Origin: Clostridia bacterium
GTDB taxonomy: Bacteria; Bacillota; Clostridia; UBA1381
DNA length: 9,414 nucleotides
NCBI GenBank assembly: GCA_900770405.1
Contig: CAAGKL010000167.1
Coordinates: 1 to 9,414 of the forward strand
Reading direction: 5' to 3'
This document shows, in pieces, positions 1-7,661 of this stretch. Position numbers and translations under genes: made by a program. Each line of letters opens with the position of its first letter. Position 1 is the stretch's first letter. The notes under the pieces were generated by a model, which was not told the origin of the DNA, did no database searches, and was given only the letters and a program-made list of their open reading frames with translations.

Positions 1-3000
1 TCCCGATTGAATTTGACGAGCTCGTCGTGACAAGGCGCGTGTTCCGCTCGGGCGAGAGCGTGTATATGATTAACAATGCCGCTTGCCGCCTGCGCGATGT
101 GCAGGAGCTGTTTATGGATACCGGTATCGGCAAGGGCGGGTATTCGATGATCGGTCAGGGTAATGTGGCGCAGATTTTGTCCACCAAGGCGGAGGACAGG
201 CGTGAGTTTTTCGAGGGCGCGGCGGGCGTGTCGAAATTCAAGCACAGAAAAGAGGAGGCGCAGCGCAAGCTGGATGCCGCAAACGAAAATCTGACGCGTG
301 TCAATGACATTGCCGCCGAGCTTGAGGCGCAGATCGGGCCGTTGGAAAATCAGTCGAAAAAAGCGCGCAAATATTACGAGTATTACGATGAATTCAAGGG
401 GCTCGACCTCGGAATGAGCCTTATTACGATAGAGAGAAATGCGCGGCTTTTGGAGGAGTCCGAGAAGGCGCTTTTGTCGGTGCGCGGCGAGATGGACGAG
501 CTCAAGGAGAAGGGCGACGAAACCGCGGCGCGGCTCGAGAGTCTGTATGAGGGCGCAAAGAGCAAGGACGAGGAAAAGGACGAGCAGAATTCACGCCTTC
601 GCGCGAATGAGCAGGCGTGCGCCGATATTCGCAGCGCGATTGCGGTTGCGGAGAACAATATCCGCAATAACACGCAGTCGAACGCGAGGATTGAGCGCGA
701 AATTGAGGCGGGCAGGGTGCGCGCGGAGCAAATGCGCGCTCAGATTGAGGAGAAAAAGAAGAATATTGAGGAGGCAAAGCGCCTTTCCGATGAGCTCGGG
801 GCGAGCTTTGCGGCGACGAGCGAGAAGAACAGCGAGCAATTCGCGCTGGTGAACGAGCAGAAGGAGCGGCTTGCCGAAATCCGTACGCAGCTTGCCGAGG
901 CTAAGGAAACGGCTGCGGCGCAGAAAGCGAATATCGACGGTGCGGAGCAGATGCGCTCACAGTTTTTGCAGCGGCGCGATGCCGTTGCGGCGGAGAAAAA
1001 CTCAGCCGCATCGGATAAGGCGGAAACACTGGCGCTGATTGAGGAAAACGAGCGGATTGCAAAGGAGTCGGGCGAAAAGCGCGACGCAATGAAGCGGCGC
1101 ACCGACGAGGCGGAGCAGGGGCTTGCGCGGACGCATGCATCGCTTGCAGAGCTGACGCAAAAGCGCAGTGAGCTTGCGGTAAAATACAATTCGATGACCT
1201 CCAAGAAGAGAATTCTGGAGGGAATGGAAAACGAATATGAGGGCTATGCGCGCAGCGTAAAGCTTGTGCTGAAGGCGCAGCAGCTGAAAAACCGCGCGAT
1301 TTACGGCGCACTTTCCGGGCTTATCGAGGTTAAGTCCGACTATGTGACGGCGATTGAGATTGCGCTCGGCGGCGCGCTGCAGAACATTGTTGTTGCAAGC
1401 GAAGAGGACGCTAAGGCGGCGATTGCGTATCTGCGTGAAAGCCGCGGTGGGCGTGCGACATTTTTGCCGGTGTCGTCGGTGAAATCAAGGCGGCTCGACG
1501 GCGAGCGGCAGATTATGGCGGAGCGCGGTGCGGTTTCGGTTGCGGCGGATCTGGTCAGCTGCGATAAGCTTTATCGCGGCATTGTCGAAAATCTGCTCGG
1601 CAGAACGCTGGTGTGCGACAGTATTGATAACGGAATCGCAATCGCGAAAAAGTACGGATATAAATTCAGAATTGTTACGGTCGGCGGCGATGTGCTGAAT
1701 GCCGGCGGCGCAATCAGCGGCGGAAGCGTCAACAAGCAGAGCGGTTTTTTGTCGCGTGCGAATGAGATAAAGGAGCTGACCGCGGCGATTGCTGAGACTT
1801 CGGGAGTACTTTCCGGGCTTGCGGAGAAAATAAAAGAAACAGAGGACGAGGCGGCGAATATTGAGAATCGCCAAAGCTCGTACCTGCCGCTTTTGCGCGG
1901 GTACGAAAATGAGGTTTTGCTGGCGCAGAACACCGCGGAGCATCTGCGGCAAAAGCTGTCGGCATCGGGCGAGACAAGCCGTGGCATTGACGAGGAGCTT
2001 GCGGAAATCGAAAAGCAGCTGTCGGCGTCGGGCGAGGCGCTGGCACGGCTCATCGGCGAGCAGCGCACGAGCGAACGGCGTGCGGGCGAGCTGGAGACAG
2101 CGCTTTCCGAGGCGGAGGACAGGCTCGCGGGGCTCGAGAGTGAAAAAGACGCGGCACAGGCTGCGGTTATGGAGGAAACGCTGCGCTTGCGTGAGCTGGC
2201 AAAGGACATCGAGGCGGAGCAAATCAGGATAAAGTCGCTTGAGGAGAGCATCGAGGCGACCGCGTCGGAGGAGGAGTTCAAGCACGAGGAGCAGCAGCGG
2301 CTCGAAAAGGAAAACGAAGCCCTTTCGGCGGAGATTAACGAGGGCAGGGAGCGGCTTTCGGAGCTGGCAAAGAATGCGCAGCTGATAGGCGAGGCGATTT
2401 CCGAGATTGAGCGCGAGAAGGAGAACATCACCGCGGAGCAGCAGAGCATACAGGAGTCGAACAAGGATTTGTCCGACCGTATGCTGATTTTACAGCAGGA
2501 GTATTCGCGCGCGGAGAACAAATGCGAGCGGCTCGGCAATGAGCGCGAGTTGACGATTTCGCGTATGTGGGAGGATTATGAGCTCACGCCGCAGACGGCG
2601 AAGGAGCACAGCCGCGAGATTGATGACGAAAAGGAAGCGAAAAAGCGCATAGGCGAGCTGCGCGGCAAGATTAGAGCACTCGGCAGCGTGAATGTGGACG
2701 CGATTGAGGAGTACAAGGCGGTCAAGGAGCGGTATGAATTTCTGAGCGCGCAAAAGGCGGATCTTGAAACCTCGCGCGATAATCTGAATAAGGTGATCGC
2801 GTCGATGCAGGAGCTTATGGAGGACTTGTTCAACAAGCAGTTCACCGAAATAAACAAGAGCTTCTGCAAGGTATTCTCCGAGCTTTTCGGCGGCGGCAGC
2901 GGCAGGCTGTATCTGTCGGAGCCGGACAACGTTTTGGAGAGCGGGATTGAGATTGAGGCGCAGCTGCCGGGAAAGGCGCTGCAGAATATGAGCCTTTATT

Positions 3001-3296
3001 CGGGCGGCGAGCGGTCGATGATTGCGACGGCGCTGCTGTTCGCAATTCTTGCGGTAAAGCCGACGCCGTTCTGCGTGCTTGACGAGATTGACGCCGCGCT
3101 CGACGACGTCAATGTATCGCGCTTTGCGACATACCTGAAAAATTATCTTGATGACACGCAGTTTATCGTTATTACACACCGCCGCGGAACGATGGAGGCG
3201 GCGAATATGCTCTACGGCGTTACGATGCAGGAGAAGGGCGTCACGAAGATGCTCTCGCTTGCAATCGACGACGTGAGTGATGATATGCTTAAATAA
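1..3296 (+). CDS. smc: Chromosome partition protein SMC (5' end outside window)
   Basis: ATPase of the bacterial condensin complex (SMC-ScpA-ScpB), which organises and segregates the chromosome. The reading frame is open from base 3; the residues before the GTG at 27 (PIEFDELV) are typical internal SMC sequence, so the true start and the Walker A loop lie upstream. Numbering from base 27: the N-terminal head continues through a Q-loop region (MIGQGNVAQILS, about 41-52). A long Glu/Lys/Ala-rich coiled coil follows, then a globular hinge at about 423-575 with Gly-rich GGALQN and GGAISGG segments, then the returning coiled coil. The C-terminal head has the ABC signature SLYSGGERS (989-997), Walker B FCVLDEIDAALDD with catalytic E1020, and the H-loop His at 1051. 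About 1,098 residues are visible; with the missing N-terminus this fits the usual length near 1,190. The signature has Tyr where Leu is more common, probably lineage variation. It is followed closely by ftsY, a frequent Firmicute arrangement. Confidence 0.97.
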   Translation, partial: PIEFDELVVTRRVFRSGESVYMINNAACRLRDVQELFMDTGIGKGGYSMIGQGNVAQILSTKAEDRREFFEGAAGVSKFKHRKEEAQRKLDAANENLTRVNDIAAELEAQIGPLENQSKKARKYYEYYDEFKGLDLGMSLITIERNARLLEESEKALLSVRGEMDELKEKGDETAARLESLYEGAKSKDEEKDEQNSRLRANEQACADIRSAIAVAENNIRNNTQSNARIEREIEAGRVRAEQMRAQIEEKKKNIEEAKRLSDELGASFAATSEKNSEQFALVNEQKERLAEIRTQLAEAKETAAAQKANIDGAEQMRSQFLQRRDAVAAEKNSAASDKAETLALIEENERIAKESGEKRDAMKRRTDEAEQGLARTHASLAELTQKRSELAVKYNSMTSKKRILEGMENEYEGYARSVKLVLKAQQLKNRAIYGALSGLIEVKSDYVTAIEIALGGALQNIVVASEEDAKAAIAYLRESRGGRATFLPVSSVKSRRLDGERQIMAERGAVSVAADLVSCDKLYRGIVENLLGRTLVCDSIDNGIAIAKKYGYKFRIVTVGGDVLNAGGAISGGSVNKQSGFLSRANEIKELTAAIAETSGVLSGLAEKIKETEDEAANIENRQSSYLPLLRGYENEVLLAQNTAEHLRQKLSASGETSRGIDEELAEIEKQLSASGEALARLIGEQRTSERRAGELETALSEAEDRLAGLESEKDAAQAAVMEETLRLRELAKDIEAEQIRIKSLEESIEATASEEEFKHEEQQRLEKENEALSAEINEGRERLSELAKNAQLIGEAISEIEREKENITAEQQSIQESNKDLSDRMLILQQEYSRAENKCERLGNERELTISRMWEDYELTPQTAKEHSREIDDEKEAKKRIGELRGKIRALGSVNVDAIEEYKAVKERYEFLSAQKADLETSRDNLNKVIASMQELMEDLFNKQFTEINKSFCKVFSELFGGGSGRLYLSEPDNVLESGIEIEAQLPGKALQNMSLYSGGERSMIATALLFAILAVKPTPFCVLDEIDAALDDVNVSRFATYLKNYLDDTQFIVITHRRGTMEAANMLYGVTMQEKGVTKMLSLAIDDVSDDMLK

Positions 3297-3317
3297 CCGG
3301 CGGAGGAGGCGGGTTTA

Positions 3318-4226
3318 ATGGGATTTTTTGACAAGCTGAAGCAGGGGCTTTCCAAGACGCGGGGCTCGATTGCCGAAAAGGTGAACGAGGTTTTTGCGTC
3401 GGCACAGCAGATTGACGACGATTTTTTCGATGAGCTGGAGGAGGCGCTGATCACTGCGGATATGGGCGCGTACACGGCGGCGTATATTATAGAGGAGCTT
3501 CGCGACAGAGTTGAGGCGAAAAGACTGCGCACGGCTGACAGGGTCAAGGAGGAGCTGCGTGACGTAATCAGGTATATTCTGACGCGCGGCGACTGCTCGA
3601 TGCATCTTGAAACAAAGCCGTCGGTGGTGCTGGTAATCGGCGTCAACGGCGTCGGCAAGACTACGAATATCGGCAAGCTGGCGCATTTTTACAAGTCGCA
3701 GGGCAAGCGCGTTATGCTCGCGGCGGCAGATACCTTCCGCGCGGCGGCGATTGACCAGCTCGATGTGTGGGCGCAACGCAGCGGCTGCGAGATTATCAAG
3801 CACCAGGAAAACAGCGACCCGGCGGCGGTTATTTTCGACGCGTGCAGCGCCGCAAAGGCGCGCAGGTGCGATATTTTGATTTGCGATACTGCCGGAAGGC
3901 TGCACAATAAAAAGAACCTTATGGAGGAGCTGGCGAAAATCAGCCGCGTGATTGAGCGCGAGCTGGGCGAGGCGTCGAAGGAGGTTCTGCTGGTTCTGGA
4001 CGCAACCACGGGTCAGAATGCGCTCTCTCAGGCGAAGGTCTTTTCCGAAGTTGCGGATATTACGGGAATTATTCTGTCAAAGCTCGACGGCACCGCAAAG
4101 GGCGGCGTTATTGTGCCGATTATGCGCGAGCAGAATTTGCCGGTGAAATTTATCGGCGTGGGCGAGGGAATAGACGATTTGCAGCAATTTGAGCCGCACG
4201 ATTTCTGCCGCGCGCTGTTTGAATAG
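3318..4226 (+). CDS. ftsY: Signal recognition particle receptor FtsY
   Basis: SRP receptor GTPase. It docks the Ffh-ribosome complex at the inner membrane and delivers nascent membrane proteins to SecYEG. The 302-residue protein has a four-helix N domain (about 1-95) and a G domain: G1 GVNGVGKT (108-115), the DTFRAAA segment (138-144), G3 DTAGR (190-194), G4 SKLD (254-257, Ser replacing the usual Thr), and the closing GVGEGIDDLQQF stretch (280-291). It has no long acidic A domain, so membrane binding probably relies on the N-terminal MGFFDKLKQGL amphipathic helix, as in short Gram-positive versions. The start is set by GGAGGAGG at 3302-3309, 8 bases before the ATG. It lies 21 bases after smc and is most likely cotranscribed; no promoter is seen between them. 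Confidence 0.97.
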   Translation: MGFFDKLKQGLSKTRGSIAEKVNEVFASAQQIDDDFFDELEEALITADMGAYTAAYIIEELRDRVEAKRLRTADRVKEELRDVIRYILTRGDCSMHLETKPSVVLVIGVNGVGKTTNIGKLAHFYKSQGKRVMLAAADTFRAAAIDQLDVWAQRSGCEIIKHQENSDPAAVIFDACSAAKARRCDILICDTAGRLHNKKNLMEELAKISRVIERELGEASKEVLLVLDATTGQNALSQAKVFSEVADITGIILSKLDGTAKGGVIVPIMREQNLPVKFIGVGEGIDDLQQFEPHDFCRALFE

Positions 4227-4239
4227 AAGGGCGCGGACG

Positions 4240-4773
4240 ATGAGTATAAAAAATGCGCTCGGACACTTGAAAACTACGCTGCGCCACAGGCATAAGGTTA
4301 TTGTGCACTGCGCCCGCTGCGGGATTTTGCGGCAGGGGCTGCTGCACGACCTGTCCAAATACAGTCCGACGGAATTTCTGCCGGGAATAAAGTATTATCA
4401 GGGAACGAAAAGCCCAAACGAGGCGGAGCGCCGCGACAGGGGGTATTCGCTTGCGTGGATGCACCACAAGGGCAGAAACCGCCACCATTTTGAATACTGG
4501 ACCGACTACAACGTGGTTACGCGAAGAACAGAGGCGATAAAAATGCCGCTGAAGTACGTGAAAGAGATGTTTTGCGACAGGGTTGCCGCGACGAAGGTGT
4601 ACCGGCGCGATGATTATAATGACGGCGCGGCATTGGAGTATTTTGCCGGCGGCAATGCGAAAAACGCGATGCATAAGGATACCGCCGCGCTGTTGGAAAA
4701 GCTTTTGGTGATGCTGAAGGAGGAGGGCGAGGACAAGACCTTCGCCTACATCAGGAATTTGAAAGATTATTGA
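4240..4773 (+). CDS. DUF5662 family protein (old 'catalase' annotation is misleading)
   Basis: A 177-residue soluble protein resembling the DUF5662 family, whose function is not established. Conserved-looking motifs are HDLSKYSPTEF (from H36), a His-rich MHHKGRNRHHFEYW stretch (74-87), MPLKYVKEMFCDR (102-114) and a late His (H145). The HD pair plus several more His/Asp residues in an apparently all-helical protein resemble HD-type metal-dependent hydrolases, but that is inference and no substrate can be read from it. The ATG at 4240 is chosen because AAGGG (4227-4231) sits 8 bases upstream; the in-frame ATG at 4189 would lie inside ftsY. It starts 13 bases after the ftsY stop, so it is probably the last gene of the smc-ftsY run. 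Its last 23 bases overlap the 3' end of the convergent Toprim gene. Confidence 0.85.
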   Translation: MSIKNALGHLKTTLRHRHKVIVHCARCGILRQGLLHDLSKYSPTEFLPGIKYYQGTKSPNEAERRDRGYSLAWMHHKGRNRHHFEYWTDYNVVTRRTEAIKMPLKYVKEMFCDRVAATKVYRRDDYNDGAALEYFAGGNAKNAMHKDTAALLEKLLVMLKEEGEDKTFAYIRNLKDY

Positions 4774-5350
4774 CAAGCTCGCAAAATTCGTCCCGCGTAA
4801 GGCAGGAATTTACGACGTCGAGCAGCATATTTGCCGACAGCTTTGACGGAAGTCCGAGCGACCGGGCGAGCTGTGAGCGCAGGATAGAGCTGCCCGGACC
4901 GCCGCACAGCCCCGCACGGAAAAAATCCGCCTTTGTGACGGGGTGCGCGCATTTTGTTTCGGCGCTGCTGCCGTCGACGGTTGCACCGCTCTTTTTAATC
5001 GCGTCAATGATAACCGTCTCGCTCATACCCTCAACGCCGAGAATACCCTCGCTCGAGGGCTTTTTTTTGCGTTTTTCCTTGCCGGCAATTTCCGGCACAT
5101 AGGCGTGCAGAATTTTTGCGCCCGGCGTGAGCTGCTTTATAAAATTGCGGATTTTCAGCCCGGCAAAATCCGAGTCGGATAAAATCACAATGCCGCATTT
5201 TTCGGCGAGAGTGCGCACGGAGGTCTGCATTTTCTTGTTTTTGAATATCGCAAAGCCGCCCGTTGTGAAAATCACGCCGTCGATAAAGCCGGACAGCTTG
5301 ATTTTGTCATACGCGCCCTCGACGATAATTGCTTCTTTAACACGGTACAT
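4751..5350 (-). CDS. RNase M5-like Toprim/DUF4093 protein
   Basis: A 199-residue protein with an N-terminal Toprim domain. Catalytic Glu lies in IIVEGAYDK (E11); the TTGGFAIF strand and the metal-binding DxD in LSDSDFAGLKI (D59, D61) follow, then an EGILGVEGM segment (101-109). The C-terminal part (about 138-194, VTKADFFRAGLCGGPGSS, LARSLGLPSKLSANMLLDVVN, LTRDEF) matches the pattern of the DUF4093 domain of RNase M5, which trims 5S rRNA precursors in Firmicutes. No rsmA (ksgA) or tatD gene, the usual RNase M5 neighbours, is seen here, so it may be the 5S maturase or a diverged paralogue; I therefore give no gene symbol. A Lys/Arg-rich stretch (91-97) precedes PSSEG, and the DNA for it forms a terminator on the other strand. 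The start is supported by GGGAGG at 5358-5363, 7 bases before the ATG. Confidence 0.82.
   Translation of the reverse strand: MYRVKEAIIVEGAYDKIKLSGFIDGVIFTTGGFAIFKNKKMQTSVRTLAEKCGIVILSDSDFAGLKIRNFIKQLTPGAKILHAYVPEIAGKEKRKKKPSSEGILGVEGMSETVIIDAIKKSGATVDGSSAETKCAHPVTKADFFRAGLCGGPGSSILRSQLARSLGLPSKLSANMLLDVVNSCLTRDEFCELVNNLSNS
5046..5068 (+). terminator. Intrinsic terminator inside the opposite-strand Toprim gene
   Basis: Read on the plus strand, CCCTC (5046-5050), loop GCTC, GAGGG (5055-5059) is followed by C and eight Ts (5061-5068), a compact textbook intrinsic terminator. No other plus-strand terminator is seen between the DUF5662 stop at 4773 and the uraA promoter, so this is the best candidate to end the smc-ftsY-DUF5662 transcript about 290 bases downstream, inside the convergent gene. 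The same bases encode the KKKPSSEG part of the Toprim protein, so a chance origin is possible. Confidence 0.5.
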
Positions 5351-5374
5351 ATTTCCGCCTCCCGTCCAACAAAC

Positions 5375-5403
5375 AGATTAACACGAAATCGCGTTTTTGT
5401 CAA
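5375..5403 (-). promoter_or_regulatory. Possible promoter of the RNase M5-like gene
   Basis: On the minus strand a perfect -35 box TTGACA (5398-5403) is followed after 17 bases by TAATCT (5375-5380), a poor -10. It points toward the start codon at 5350, and the -10 lies 24 bases upstream of it. The -35 is convincing; the -10 is not. Confidence 0.4.
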
Positions 5404-5451
5404 ACTCTTTATAAAAGTTTGGGCAAAGTGTAAAAATTTTTAAAAAAAGTA

Positions 5452-5480
5452 TGGACAAGCGGTGATTTGTGTAGTATAAT
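5452..5480 (+). promoter_or_regulatory. Sigma-A promoter of uraA-upp
   Basis: TGGACA (5452-5457), one mismatch from the -35 consensus, is separated by exactly 17 bases from a perfect TATAAT (5475-5480). Transcription would begin near 5487, giving a leader of about 85 bases before the GTG at 5571. No PyrR-type anti-terminator/terminator pair is visible in the leader. Confidence 0.85.
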
Positions 5481-5516
5481 GTAAAATAATGTGCGGATAA
5501 GTTTTGCTCTTTTGTG

Positions 5517-5542
5517 AAAAAAAGGGCAAAAAAAATTTGCCC
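5517..5542 (-). terminator. Hairpin in uraA leader; minus-strand intrinsic terminator
   Basis: GGGCAAA (5524-5530), loop AAAAA, TTTGCCC (5536-5542) forms a 7-bp hairpin. On the minus strand it is followed by seven Ts (complement of 5517-5523), the shape of an intrinsic terminator for leftward transcription. On the plus strand the following bases are AAAAATAAG, so it would not terminate uraA there. It may block antisense transcription into the uraA promoter, or simply be a structured 5' leader. Confidence 0.45.
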
Positions 5543-5570
5543 AAAAATAAGAAGAAGGATGTGTTGTTTT

Positions 5571-6896
5571 GTGAGAAAGCTAACAGGGAAGGATTATGTG
5601 CTCGGTGTTCAGCATATGTTCGCGATGTTCGGAGCAACGGTTCTTGTACCGCTTCTGACCGGACTTAATGTTTCCACCACACTGCTGATGGCAGGTCTCG
5701 GAACGCTTTTGTTCCATATACTGACAAAGGGTAAGGTCCCCGCGTTCCTCGGTTCGTCTTTTGCGTTTTTGGGCGGATATTCCGCGGTTGCACCGCTTCT
5801 GGAAAACGGCGCGCCGAATACCGAAATGCTGCCTTATGCATCACTCGGCGTTGTATTTGCAGGTCTTTTGTATCTGGTTCTTGCGTTTTTGTTCAAAATT
5901 TTCGATGTTAAAAAAGTAATGAAATTTTTCCCTCCCGTTGTAACAGGCCCGATTATTATTTCCATCGGTCTGATACTTGCCCCCTCAGCGATTTCAAACT
6001 GCCAGTCGAATTGGTTTGTCGCATTTGTGGCATTTGCAACAATTGTCGTATGCAATATTATGGGCAAGGGAATGATAAAAATTATCCCCATACTTATTGG
6101 CATCGCGGTATCCTGCGCACTGTCGGTAGTGCTGCAGCTGTGCGGGGTTGAGATGTTCGAGCCGGCAAAGCTTCAGGCATTTCACGATGCGGCGTGGATC
6201 GGACTGCCGATACATATGGAGCAGTCGGTGTTCGCGGTTCGCGACAGCGCGGCGGCGGTAAGCGCGATTATCGCAATTATGCCGATTTCGATTGCGGCGA
6301 TGATGGAGCATATCGGTGATATTTCGGCAATCAGCTCAACAATCGGCAAGAACCTCATCGCAGACCCCGGACTTCACAGAACGCTTATGGGCGACGGCCT
6401 TGCAACCTCGCTGTCGGCAATTTTCGGCGGCCCGGCAAATACGACTTACGGCGAAAATACCGGCGTGCTTGCGCTGACAAAGGTTTATGACCCGAGAGTC
6501 ATCAGAATTGCGGCATATCTTGCGGTAATTCTATCCTTCTCACCGAAGGTTGCCGCGCTCATCAGCCTTATCCCGACGGCGGTTATCGGCGGGATTTCGC
6601 TGATACTCTACGGCATGATTTCGGCTATCGGTACAAGAAACCTCGTTGAAAACAGGGTTGACCTTTCAAAGAGCAGAAACATCATCGTTACCGCAACAAT
6701 TCTCGTGTGCGCGCTCGGCTTCAACTCGGTCGGCGGACTTACCTTCACGGTGTTCGGCACACCGATAACACTCACAGGTCTTGCGATTGCAGCGATTTTG
6801 GGTATTGCTCTCAATGCGATGTTGCCGGGCAAGGATTTCGAGTTTACGGCTGATGATTCCGAAAGTTCGGAAACCGGCGTTGACTTCAAACTGTAA
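5571..6896 (+). CDS. uraA: Uracil permease (NCS2 family)
   Basis: Inner-membrane uracil uptake protein of the NCS2/NAT family, very probably a proton symporter. The 441-residue protein is hydrophobic throughout and fits the 14-helix UraA fold. It opens with the family-typical YVLGVQHMFAMFGATVLVP and contains EHIGDISA (E246) and NTTYGENTGVLALTKVY (E295). These two Glu residues are 49 apart, the same spacing as the uracil-binding E241 and E290 of E. coli UraA. The HIGD residue differs from E. coli (HIGH), which I believe is usual in Firmicute members. I chose GTG at 5571 because homologues begin around KLTGKDYVLG and an AAGGA lies at 5555-5559. Upstream in-frame starts (GTG 5514, ATG 5559) would sit before the leader hairpin or almost on the Shine-Dalgarno. 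It forms an operon with upp, 27 bases downstream. Pairing transport with the phosphoribosyltransferase supports uracil over xanthine as substrate. Confidence 0.93.
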   Translation: MRKLTGKDYVLGVQHMFAMFGATVLVPLLTGLNVSTTLLMAGLGTLLFHILTKGKVPAFLGSSFAFLGGYSAVAPLLENGAPNTEMLPYASLGVVFAGLLYLVLAFLFKIFDVKKVMKFFPPVVTGPIIISIGLILAPSAISNCQSNWFVAFVAFATIVVCNIMGKGMIKIIPILIGIAVSCALSVVLQLCGVEMFEPAKLQAFHDAAWIGLPIHMEQSVFAVRDSAAAVSAIIAIMPISIAAMMEHIGDISAISSTIGKNLIADPGLHRTLMGDGLATSLSAIFGGPANTTYGENTGVLALTKVYDPRVIRIAAYLAVILSFSPKVAALISLIPTAVIGGISLILYGMISAIGTRNLVENRVDLSKSRNIIVTATILVCALGFNSVGGLTFTVFGTPITLTGLAIAAILGIALNAMLPGKDFEFTADDSESSETGVDFKL

Positions 6897-6923
6897 AATA
6901 TTTTTTAGGAAAGAGGAATATAA

Positions 6924-7550
6924 ATGGGTAAACTGTTTGTAATGGATCACCCCCTGATTAAGCATAAGATTTCTATGCTCAGGAGCAAGGATACGCCCGT
7001 GAAGGATTTCCGTGAGCTTATCAATGAAATCGCGCTTTTGGAGGGGTATGAGGCGACAAAGGATCTGGAGCTCACGGAGATTGACGTTGAGACGCCGGTT
7101 GCCAAGACGAAGGGCAGCATCTGCAAAAAGCAGGTCGCAATTGTGCCTATTCTGCGTGCCGGCCTCGGAATGGTTGACGCGCTGATGAGCCTTATCCCGG
7201 CGGCAAAAATCGGTCATATCGGTCTTTACCGCGACCCGGAAACGCTCAAGCCGGTTGAGTACTACTGCAAGCTGCCGACCGATATTGAGCAGAGACAGGT
7301 GCTCGTTATCGACCCGATGCTTGCAACGGGCGGAAGCGCGGCTGCGGCGATTGAATTTATCAAAAAGAGAGGCGCAAAGCGCATAAAGCTTATGTGCATA
7401 ATCGGTGCGCCGGAGGGCGTGGAGGAAATTCAGAAGGCGCACCCCGACGTTGATATTTACGTTGCGGCGCTCGATGAAAAGCTCAATGACCATGGCTATA
7501 TCGTCCCCGGACTGGGCGATGCTGGCGACAGACTGTTCGGAACTCTGTAA
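6924..7550 (+). CDS. upp: Uracil phosphoribosyltransferase
   Basis: Cytosolic salvage enzyme that converts uracil and PRPP to UMP and pyrophosphate. The 208-residue length is standard. Visible motifs are VPILRAGLGMVDALM (74-88), LYRDPETLKPVEYYCKLP (101-118), the PRPP-binding loop VIDPMLATGGS (128-138) and the uracil-binding C-terminus GYIVPGLGDAGDRLFGT (191-207). AAGAGGA (6911-6917) provides the ribosome binding site 6 bases before the ATG. It is the second gene of the uraA-upp operon and is closed by a strong terminator directly after the stop codon. Trapping the imported base as UMP keeps the uracil gradient favourable for UraA. Confidence 0.97.
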   Translation: MGKLFVMDHPLIKHKISMLRSKDTPVKDFRELINEIALLEGYEATKDLELTEIDVETPVAKTKGSICKKQVAIVPILRAGLGMVDALMSLIPAAKIGHIGLYRDPETLKPVEYYCKLPTDIEQRQVLVIDPMLATGGSAAAAIEFIKKRGAKRIKLMCIIGAPEGVEEIQKAHPDVDIYVAALDEKLNDHGYIVPGLGDAGDRLFGTL

Positions 7551-7553
7551 AGT

Positions 7554-7590
7554 AAAAAGGATATACCCACAGCGGGTATATCCTTTTTTT
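7554..7590 (+). terminator. Intrinsic terminator of uraA-upp
   Basis: GGATATACCC (7559-7568), loop ACAGC, GGGTATATCC (7574-7583) is a perfect 10-bp stem preceded by five As and followed by seven Ts (7584-7590). The A/T flanks extend the pairing. The flanking A run could also let it act on the minus strand. It lies 3 bases after the upp stop codon. Confidence 0.93.
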
Positions 7591-7626
7591 AGTGCCTGAG
7601 TTATTCAGAAAATTCCGGAAAAGCAA

Positions 7627-7655
7627 TTGATTTCCCGAAATAAATGTGATATAAT
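7627..7655 (+). promoter_or_regulatory. Extended -10 promoter upstream of the structured RNA
   Basis: TTGATT (7627-7632), a 17-base spacer, then TATAAT (7650-7655) preceded by TGA (7647-7649), an extended -10 element. The predicted start is near 7662, two bases before the first base of the long inverted repeat at 7664. The RNA would therefore begin almost exactly at the base of the predicted stem. Confidence 0.82.
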
Positions 7656-7661
7656 GTTTCT

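Noticed and set aside
439..2539. Long open frames on both strands inside smc
   Set aside because: These are shadows of a GC-rich, strongly biased coding sequence. They are Arg/Ser/Ala-rich with no RBS or family pattern.
2490..3179. Minus-strand open frame under the SMC head domain
   Set aside because: It is a mirror of the highly conserved smc head coding region, with no domain pattern or initiation signals of its own.
5514..5570. GTG at 5514 or ATG at 5559 as the uraA start
   Set aside because: The extension is Lys/Arg-rich, encoded by the leader hairpin, and absent from the family pattern. ATG 5559 overlaps the Shine-Dalgarno; GTG 5571 fits both homology and RBS spacing.
6666..7493. 275-codon minus-strand open frame across the end of uraA and upp
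   Set aside because: It runs antisense through two well-supported genes and their junction and shows no recognisable protein features.
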